Below are positions 55,816 through 64,000 of a stretch of DNA of 64,000 bases, one piece after another. The position numbers were made by a program, and so were the translations under genes. The DNA is from Brachionus manjavacas. Taxonomy: Eukaryota > Rotifera > Eurotatoria > Ploima > Brachionidae. Each line of letters starts with the position of its first letter. Position 1 is the first letter of the stretch. The stretch lies in assembly GCA_019054805.1 (NCBI GenBank), contig JAHQIY010000012.1:620001-684000 (forward strand), written 5' to 3'. The notes below the pieces were generated by a model. It was not told where the DNA came from, did not search any database, and saw nothing but the letters and a program-made list of their open reading frames with translations.

Positions 55816-58800
55816 TTAAAATTCAAAATGTTCGGAATTACATCTAAATAGGGTTGTTATTTCAAGATTTTCCGCAGTTAATCTTGATCTATGTGGTCTG
55901 CTAATATAACCCGCACTGGAAAACAGTCTCTCAACAGGACCTGACGAAGCCGGTATAAACAAATATTTAAGCGCTATCTGGTATAATATTGGGAATGTTT
56001 CTTTTTTTACTCTCCAAAAATCTATCAATTCCATATCTTTGTTAAAATCTAAATCAAAATAACTATTATATTCACTTGTAAATTTCTTTGCTTTTGTTTC
56101 GTTTGGGTCTATTTTCTTCGTCGTACTAAAATATTCAAAAAATTTCCTACGTTTTGTTGGAGATTTTAAAAGAGATTCCGTCAAAATACTTGAAGAACTC
56201 TCTGAAGCTGGAATTCCCACAAGCATTTTTGCCATTAACAGTAGAAAAAATCCCTTCAAACCGTTGTTCTAGTGCATTTTCCAAATCTTAACAAATGCTC
56301 TTGACGTTTTGACGAAAGTATTCACCTCTTTCAAATGATTCTTCAACTGATGTAGACTTGGGGCTACACAGCTTAGCGTGCAATAGCACTCACCTTAAAT
56401 TAAGAGAGAAAAGTATTTAAAACCAAATAACGTAAATATCCTTATTGCTTGACATGTCTTTTTTAGTGACATATCACTAAAATAGAGTAACTAAAAGAGA
56501 GAACTGTACTTTAGTGACATGATATTCGAAATTGAGCACTGTTTTTGAAAAAAATTAAAAATATATTATTAATGACATGTATTTAAATGTGAAAAATTTT
56601 AAAATTTTTAAAAATAGTTTCAGCTTTTATGAAATTCCTTTAAATTGGAAATTTAACTATTTTTTAAATCCAAATTTCATTAAAACCGGATATATTTTTT
56701 AAAACATGTAATATAAATTGAACATTGCTCTTTTTATAATCAATACTCATTTTTTACTTACATGTGTTAGAAAGATTTAAATGAGAAGCAGTTATTAATT
56801 TCAGCCCTTCATTTAGATCACTAACCTTTATATTGCAAATAGCCCTCAAGGTTTTTAACTCGCTATTCCATCGAACTTCAATTGGTTTTGGAATCGAATC
56901 TTTTTCGGAAAGAAAGTCTTTGAATTTTATTTTTGTCCGAATTTTTGAGTTATTTTGTGACATTTCGTGAGCAAATTTTTGAAACATTTTGAATTTTTAA
57001 AGCACCCTTAACCACTAATTGAAGAGAATGTGCAAAACATCGAAGATGAAAATTTTGATATCTGTCAGTAATGTTTGGTCTGAATGAAGCAGATTCGTTT
57101 TCGAATTCGGTAATCTTTTCACCTGACTCCACATCTGAGTAATTTTCATCATCACTTGTCTCAAGATCTGTTAAGTAGGTGCTGTTTTCTTGAACACCGA
57201 ACTCGATTTCATTTTCATCGGAACTCTCTTCACCAACTTCACCTAAAAAAAATTTTTAAAATCAATAAACAGACTTGTTTTTTTATTGATTTGAAGAATG
57301 CAGAGTTGTAAATCAAATAAACAATTAGATTTTAAAGTGAATTGGAATTTTACTTTTAAATATTTTAAAAATTTAAATTGGTCGAAATTAATTTTGGTCA
57401 CTTTTAAAATAAAAAAAAATATAAATTAAAAAATTAACTTTTGAGATATCAAAAAAACTTTTTTTGCTAAAGATTTTACAAAATATGCATTGAAGAAATG
57501 TCCCTATTTATTTTTTCAAAAAAAAGAGGTTGAATTTCGTTTAAATTTAGAAAAATTTCAGAGTTTTTTAAAAGTCACAAACTTCTAGTCAAGCCCAAGT
57601 TCGGACATTTTTTTTAAAGTCCGAGAAAAAGGCTTTTATTTTTTTTTAAGTCCGGACTTGGACTTTAATTTTAGTGACTTAGAATTTAACCAGGCCGCGA
57701 CAATAGCTCCCTGGAACGGGAAAAAATTCAATTAGCACAGACTTTTTTGTTTTTTTTTTTAATTAAGTCCGGATTTGGACTATGATTTGGGACTTTTAAA
57801 CAACTCTAAAAAATTTGAATAATTTTTAAATAAAATAGATAATTTAGTTCTGTAAAATGCTAAATTTTAAGCAAATTTTCTTAATATAGTAAAATAAGTC
57901 TGCAAAATACTCTTCAATTTTCTGCATTTTTAAAACCATTTAAAAGTATTATAATAAACTTTGAAATTACTTTGTTGATATATATTTTGGATTAAGCAAA
58001 GTTGCTTTAATATTAATTTTAACAGAACTATTCGTTTCAATAAAAACGTTATTCAAGTTTTTCTGCATTGAAATAAACTTCAAAACCCCAATAAAAAAAA
58101 ACAATTTGCTTTTATTGGAAATTCGCTGATAAATCAACAATTTTTAGATGTTTTTAATACTTATTTTCTCGAAAAATTAAATCAAGATTTGTAAATGAAC
58201 CAATTTTTGGAAAAATATTTCTTTGTCAAATCTAAATTATGTTTTCAAAACTTGATTTTTTTTATTCTTATTTTTAAAATTAAAATTAAATAAGTAAGGC
58301 GAGAAATATACGTGAAGGATGAATATCTATTAGATTCGTTTAAAGAACTCACAATTTTTGTTACAAAAAAAATTCAAAAACTCAAATTTTTTAATTTGTT
58401 ATCTAGTAGTACAAAAATGGTTCTTCAAATAGTACAATATTGTGCAAATCTCTACAAATACTATGCAAAATACACTCAATTCAATTTTATAGCAAAAAAT
58501 TAAACCAAATTTAAATTTATTTTAAAAATTAAAAAAAGTTACTTCATTAGACCATTTGGTTATTTCAATGTGGCTATTTGTTGAATATAATTAATTTTCT
58601 AATGATTGATAAAATGACAAATAACTAGTTGGCAACAATCACGGTATTTTATTTTTAAGATTTTTTGAACATTTTTCAAATAAAGAATATTTAATCGGAA
58701 ATAAGTTATTTTTTTTCTAAATATTTTTTTGCTCAATTACAAACAACAATGCTTAGAGAAGGTCGAATAGACTATTAGCAGTCATTGGACCCGCACGCTG

Positions 58801-59832
58801 CATACTTTTCCAAATTAGATAAGAGTCAAAATTTTGATTTAGATAACAATTCTTACCAAACTAATCTTTTCAAAACAACTAACTCTGTTAACATATATTT
58901 AAGCATAGAAAAAAATACTTAGCAAGTCACCAACACTAAGGGTTAAATACCAAAGGGTTTAATAAGGGTTATTTGAATATACTTTTAAATAAACTTAATT
59001 ATTTAAAAGTTTATTCAAATTCTATTTATTTACAACACAATGTGAATGTGAAAGAGACTTAAATCGAATTAGAAAAGCTAAACAAATTTACCTAAATTAT
59101 GAAGCCTTCCTAATTGAACCATATTTACAGCATTATCAGTTATGATTTTTACAATCTTATTTCTTTAAATTTTGAAAAATTAGACAATTTGGTTAAATAT
59201 TATTTAATAAATACAAACTTAATTCCAAAAAAGTTAACAATTTTATCTAGTTCAATTTTTAGATGTGATGCTGTATGTTTCATTTTGACCTGTTTGCATG
59301 CCAAAGTTATAGTTTTAAAACGAAAATTTGAATCGACAAAGTAATGACAATGTCCATGTATCAATGGTTAAAGACACATATTTAGTTTTATTTAAAACAT
59401 CTTTTATATTTTTAAACATTTTGTCTTAAATTGTATTTTGATATATTTTAAGGCTCTTCGAGTCGAAGGCTTCCATTTGGACACACCAATTTCATAAACA
59501 TTTGAAATCCTTACAGAAAAAGTTAAAATAAGAAATAGTTTTGAATGGAATTTTGATTTAAGATGTGTACCTTTACATTCAATTAAACGAAAGGGCAGGC
59601 TACACAAAATTATCAAATATTTATAAATGAAAAGCGTAATATTTTCTAGATTCAAATTCATTTTTAAATCAGATTCTAATTGAGATGAGGTTTTCGAAAA
59701 ATCAGTAAAGTTCTCGAATTCAGTGAATAGACCAGGATTGCAGATTTTTAGATGTCGACTAAAATTCGAGTTATTACGAACGGAATCATTGAATGTGTTC
59801 CCACATGTAATGCAATTTGCATAAATGTTCAT
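55816..59832 (-). pseudogene. hAT transposase with BED zinc finger, broken
   Basis: From 59832 the frame gives a BED-type finger (CITCGNTF, then SNFSRHLKIC). Core pieces follow: HTASHLKIELDKIV and ITDNAVNMVQLGRLHNLG, ending at a GTAAAT donor near 59090. After a long gap, an exon starting near 57241 has an acidic stretch and RCFAHSLQLVVKGALK. A frameshift at about 56990 leads to KFAHEMSQNN and PIEVRWNSELKTLRAI. The dimerisation domain (55816-56259) has SSGPVERLFSSAGYI and RPHRSRLTAENLE. The order is that of hAT transposases. Frameshifts, stops and the nested MITE make it non-functional. Confidence 0.82.
57559..57808. mobile_element. 250-bp hAT MITE nested in the hAT element
   Basis: Starts CAGAGTTTTTTAAAAGTCAC and ends GACTTTTAAACAACTCTA, with exact 8-bp flanks AAAAATTT (57551-57558, 57809-57816). 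Internal AAGTCCGGACTTGGACTTT motifs echo the parent family. It is a younger insertion into an already inactive parent. Confidence 0.78.
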
Positions 59833-60339
59833 TTGCCCATTTTTATTCTCTTAAATAAGGAAAAAATACAAGTTTAGAATAGATAAATTTTTGACTAATA
59901 TTTTATACTCTTAATTTCGATGTTATCAAATCCAAACTCAAAAATCGGATGAAATTTGGTTTTTTGTTAGTTTTTTTGGGTGATTTATCTTTCTCAGTTA
60001 TATTTTCAACGATGTTTTCCATTTATTTTTTAATAGTTTTTTTTTATTTTTCAAAAGATTATTTTATAAATTTATAATTTTTTGGTTAACAAAATGATTG
60101 TATTAAAAATGTAAACGTTAAAGAGATTATAGAGAAAAAAATTCTAAATTCAATTTTTACACAAACTATAATTTAGTAAAAGAAAATCAGACAAAACATC
60201 AACTTAAGTTACTTTTTAACTTTTAACTCAAAAAAATATCAAGTCAAGTCGTGATTTGACTTTTAACTGTAAGAAAAATTCAAGTCAAGTCGTGTCTTGG
60301 ACTTGGACTTGAGACTTGATGAACAACTCTGAAAAAATG

Positions 60340-60570
60340 TCAATAATCGCTTAATTAATTTACATTTCAAGATAAAACTCAGATTGTGTAATGTTTACCC
60401 AAAATTTTCTTTAGCAAAGTCATTCAAAATCAAATTTATTCTTTCATCTAAAAGAGAAACAAATCTTTTTTCTAAACTTAATTAACTCAATGATTGCGTT
60501 GTTTGTTCCATTATTTTCAAAGATCGTTCTAGTTTAAGAAAAAGAATAATTTGATAAATTTTTTTAACAA
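60340..60570. other. Spacer between hAT and LINE-delta
   Basis: AT-rich, no gene. It ends at the LINE-delta tail. Confidence 0.4.
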
Positions 60571-61500
60571 ATGAATTTATTTATTTATTTGAGTGAATTA
60601 AGCCTCAAAGAAAAAAAAAAGGGAATAGAAAAATTAAATTAAGTTGTTATATATGTAAAAAAATGAAAAATTAAAATTAAAAAATCTCCTTTTAAAAAGT
60701 TGTTTAAAATGTAAAATTAGTAATAATAGTTCAAATTCTGTGACATTTCAATCTTAAGTTGTTGAACAACAAATTTAATCGAGTCCACCAAACACTAAGA
60801 TGAAGTTGTTTTTGATAAAAGATCTTACGTTTGAAGTACTACTTTTATGGAATCTAACATGGGTCTGAATCTTGCAAATTTCTTGATACCGAGTGTTCTT
60901 TTTAGAAGCAAATTCTGTCTTTTTTCAAATTAAATGAGTTAATGAGCACCAATCCAAACCGAAGCGAGATGATATCGAAATATTGATTAACAAAATTGCT
61001 TGTACAAGAAGCTCATTAATCAGGGCTTGTCATTTTTGGCTTGCAACCCAGTACATAGAGTAAGTAGAAGCTTTTCTCCACTTTTTTTCCATTTTTCTCC
61101 TACAAAATCATTAACAAAATTTCCATCACCAATCGGGAGCCCCAAGTATTCAAAGTTCTGAGATTGGGAAATAGAAAAATCATTTAATTTTAGGTCAGGT
61201 TTATCTTTTATTTTTCCTTTTTGAAAAGTAATCATTATTCCACATAGTGGAGAAGTTTGAACACACATAAAATACAGAAAAATTTGAACATACAGAAAAG
61301 TTTAACAATGCCCAAGCGATGGCGCCATAATAACAATGCTGTCACAATGCGATATAATTGATAGGTTAATACCATTTACTGGTGAATATTTAAATCAGTT
61401 CATTCGTTTGAGAGATAGTTTACGAAATAATTAAACAAAAAAAGAGATATAATACCATCTTGTTTAACACCCTGTATTTTCTATCATCCTACTCGTAACA
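60571..61500 (-). mobile_element. LINE-delta 3' copy
   Basis: A TTTATTTATTTATTTGAG tail with inverted stem TTTGAG/CTCAAA (60588-60593, 60604-60609) marks the 3' end. Minus-strand coding pieces follow: FASKKNTRYQE, CGIMITFQKGK, SQNFEYLGLPIGDGNFVNDF and GEKWKKSGEK. They are related to the RT at 46697-47950. There are many stops; the EN and the catalytic part are missing. Confidence 0.7.
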
Positions 61501-61539
61501 CCTTAATGCTTGATTAAAGTCTTGGAGTTGCTGTAATAG

Positions 61540-62990
61540 TTGTTTCGATAATCATAGACTTGAAACCTTTTTTAATGCTATTCGAATTGATGGACTTAAT
61601 ATTGAACACATTACTGAAGAAAAATATAAACATAGATCCGAGAGGAAAAATGGTGTCAGAAGAGTGAGAATATCATTTCCAAAAGAAGTTGAGAACATTA
61701 TTGGAAGCTTGTCAACATAATTGAAGCTGACCAAAAAGATAATGATGAAAATGCGATGAAAAATGCACCTGGATATCAGCCAACAAATTGCAATGACGTA
61801 ATATCCCAAATTAGCCCACAAAACCTTAAAACTTCAGTTTTAGAAGACGCTTTGGTAAGTCGTATAAACGATTCTCTACCACTATGTCAGTCACCTGTCA
61901 ATGTACGCTCATATGATCAGAATGAGACTGAAACTTTTTTCATAACCAAAAAACAAATCCAGAAATTTCCCAAATCTGATCCAATTGAGAAAGAGCTCAC
62001 CGAAAAGGAATCAAAGATACCATTAGTGGCCTTAAAAAATAAAAACGACGACACCTTCGAGTTTAAATCAAACAGTTCAATAACTGAATGTTCAAATCAA
62101 GTAGATCAATCATCCAACGAAATTTTTCAGCAAACTTCCAGTCAAAACAGCTTAGAAGAAAATTTAGACCGAACAAGAAGACAAACAAAACAATTTTAAG
62201 AACAAAACCTCTTAATAAAACAAGGTTAGTAATTACACATGGGAATTGTTCTCATCTCCCCAACAAGATCAGCCTCTAAGACAAGATCAGTCAATTTTTT
62301 TGACTCAATTTTCCCCAGATATTGTATAACTTAATGAAATAAAAATTCATTCGATTGAATCAAATATTTTCTTAGATTTTAATAATTCTTGATCAATAAG
62401 TAAACCACGCAATAAGCATGGTGGAGGAATAGCAATTTTAGTAAAGGAAGAATTAGAGTTTGACCAAGACTTTTCGTATGATGAATTTTCTTCTGAATTA
62501 CTTGGTATTAAAATAAATCCAGGAAAAGATCAATTACACATTTTCAGTTTATATAGCCCACCTAATTAACTTCTAAATTTTAATATATTCGAAAAGATAA
62601 ATAGGAATTGTAAAAATTATGTTCTCGGGGGTGACTTAAACGCCAAAACAAAACAAATTAATTTCTGCAGCTGATAGAAGCATTCCATACCGAACAAATA
62701 GAATTTTCAAAAAAAAGTCTCCCACCTAACATTGTCAGTATAATTAAGTAACACATGAAAAAAAGATGATTATTTCAAAAAACTTGTTGTCAAAATACTA
62801 GAAAAATATTCAACCAACTGACTTTAGAGTTAAAAATCAGCTTAAAAAATTTTTGGAATCAAAACTGGTCTGATTTTATTAAAAAAATTGTGAAAAATGC
62901 ACTTTCAAGTAGACCATTCTGAAAAAAAATTAATAAGTTTGGATCAAAGATTTTTGATTAAGAACAAAAATCAATTATTTAATGATTTAA
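61540..62990 (+). mobile_element. LINE-alpha old copy, internally deleted
   Basis: Plus-strand ORF1 begins mid-protein (NHRLETFFNAIRIDGLNIEH). It loses the whole zinc-knuckle region at 61714, where GGAAGCTTGTCA joins ATAATTGAAGCTGACC. Its tail then stays open at 61756-62199 (PGYQPTNCNDVISQISP). The ORF2 endonuclease follows in pieces (VITHGNCSHLP, KHGGGIAILVKEE, GGDLNAKTKQI). After a second deletion near 62660 comes the linker (LKNFWNQNWSDFI) to about 62940. Divergence from copy A is clearly higher than between A and B. Confidence 0.82.
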
Positions 62991-63445
62991 TAAACTAGTT
63001 GAATTTATAAAATTTTTTAAAAGAGTTGGAAATCATAAACCTAGATTCCATTATATTCTTCGTAATCAAAAAATGTAGCGATAAAAAAGGAATATTTGTT
63101 TATAAGAAAAATTACCTAAATTGCGTGTAATTCTTTCTTCTTTTTTGTTTTTATTTTTGTAAATATTCCATTTAATTTTTTTCACTTTTCTCTTCTTCTT
63201 TTTTCTAATTAAAAAAAAAAAACATAAACAGTGAAGTATTTTTTTTTAGCTACGAACATTTATAATAATAATATATATTTTTTTCATTATTGGATCTATT
63301 TTTTTTAATCATTTAAAATAATTAACCCCCAGTTAAGACGGGCAAAATATAAAAAAAATTGGCTAGTTTTTTTTTTAATTTTTAGCCCATTGGGTTTTAA
63401 TTAATGAAAAAAATATTAAATTTTACAATTCACAAAAAAGAATTT
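62991..63445. other. Intergenic, nothing recognised
   Basis: T-rich low-complexity DNA between two LINE fragments. No open frame of note. Confidence 0.4.
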
Positions 63446-64000
63446 AGTAGTAGTAGTTGTTTACTGTTGTATTGTTTTTTATACCATCGCCAAAAGGCGC
63501 TCAGTCATTTATGGCTTTTTTTATTATCTGCATCTTCCGACCAATTCGAGCTTCTAAATTGTTGAATTTTTTGTTTCCAATCTTTTTTACAACTCTATTT
63601 ATCAAAAACCACTAACGATGTTGTCTTCTTGTATATCTAATGTCTCAAAAGTTTGTCCGACTTAAAGAAAGAGAACTATTGCAAATCGCATACTCATATG
63701 GGGTCTTAAAAAGTAAAAAGTATAATTACTTTCTATTTTCAAGGCAAGTAAAATATTTACTTATTCTCCCTAAAACTCTATTTGCTTTAATTACGGCAGA
63801 CATAGATTGTTTTCTCCATTTTTAGTCATTCGAAATAATTATACCGAGATCCCTATCTTCAAGTAATTCCTTAATAACAAAGGTTTCATTATTTTGCTTC
63901 ATGAGGTAAATGGGCTTTAGTTCTTTTTTTCCGAAATCCATTACCTTGCATTTTTAGCTTTAAATTTTTTTGTTTCTTGCCAATAAGAGGCGGAAAAAAC
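63446..64000 (-). pseudogene. LINE-epsilon (Rex/CR1-like) RT C-terminus, runs off the edge
   Basis: Minus strand from the right edge: CKVMDFGKKELKPIYLMKQN, then LEDRDLGIIISND, stop, KWRKQSMSAVIKANRVLGRI. These are the post-catalytic blocks of Rex/CR1 LINEs. A perfect stem CGCC-AAAA-GGCG (63488-63499) and a TAGTAGTAGTAG simple repeat (63446-63457) mark the 3' end. The coding part has several stops. Confidence 0.72.

Larger units (their letters stand above)
55569..60331 (-). mobile_element. hAT DNA transposon, complete but degenerate
   Basis: The ends CAGAGTTGTTC and its inverse GAACAACTCTG are inside an exact 8-bp duplication AAAAAATG (55561-55568, 60332-60339). Subterminal AAGTC motifs recur near both ends (55585-55640, 60240-60320). 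A BED-finger transposase gene lies on the minus strand. A 250-bp relative of the element is nested at 57559-57808. Confidence 0.88.

Noticed and set aside
58312-58503. 63-codon plus-strand frame
   Set aside because: No family, lies antisense inside the degenerate hAT transposon, AT-rich composition.
63640-63825. 61-codon plus-strand frame near the right edge
   Set aside because: It is the antisense of LINE-epsilon RT coding sequence on the minus strand.
1-64000. tRNA, rRNA or snRNA genes
   Set aside because: Scanning by eye for B-box and conserved rRNA motifs found none; a covariance-model search would be needed to exclude short RNAs.

Overview
The window is nuclear DNA of an AT-rich invertebrate animal. 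The evidence is very low GC, coding exons joined by 45-58 bp GT-AG introns, and animal-specific genes (an opsin, a DEG/ENaC channel, an ADAM-like metalloprotease) in a dense field of eukaryotic transposons. A monogonont rotifer is one candidate that fits the tiny introns and composition, but the sequence alone does not prove the taxon. No prokaryotic gene, tRNA, rRNA or CRISPR array was recognised.

Three host loci stand out. A large 3' exon of a DEG/ENaC channel lies at 4411-5419 (+). An intronless secreted/membrane ADAM-type metalloprotease with two EGF modules lies at 22477-24666 (+). A complete opsin is split into exon 1 (37392-37645) and exons 2-3 (48309-49071), with a 10.7 kb first intron that is almost entirely transposons. 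A possible unidentified terminal exon lies near 35562-35824.

The rest is mobile DNA. LINE-alpha is Jockey/CR1-like: ORF1 has two CCHC knuckles, ORF2 has AP endonuclease plus RT, and the 3' end has a stem-loop and a (TAAA)n tail. It is present as two near-full-length copies (A 40012-44361 +, B 10728-14745 -), one copy split by copy A (D), an older copy (61540-62990) and many 3' fragments. Other LINE lineages are beta (25600-28475), gamma (9.5 and 31.6 kb), delta (46.7 and 60.6 kb), epsilon Rex/CR1-like (19.9, 29.2 and 63.4 kb) and an RT relic at 52.5/55.3 kb. DNA transposons are two MULEs (14840-19392 with 9-bp target duplication; 52649-55260), a Merlin element inside the first MULE, a 4.8 kb BED-finger hAT (55569-60331, 8-bp target duplication), a pogo/Tigger-like deletion derivative (6446-7347), several MITEs, a GC-rich GGCCGGCC foldback hAT element (7579-8489) and a 71-bp miniature element (12321-12391).

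Nesting gives relative ages: LINE-alpha A inserted into D, which inserted into older alpha tails within the opsin intron; Merlin sits in MULE1; MULE2 splits an RT relic; a small MITE sits in the hAT. The main unifying observation is that different LINE lineages here end in a short perfect palindrome next to a simple-repeat tail, suggesting a shared 3'-end recognition design. Positions of splice sites and target duplications were read by eye; family names beyond superfamily level are inference.
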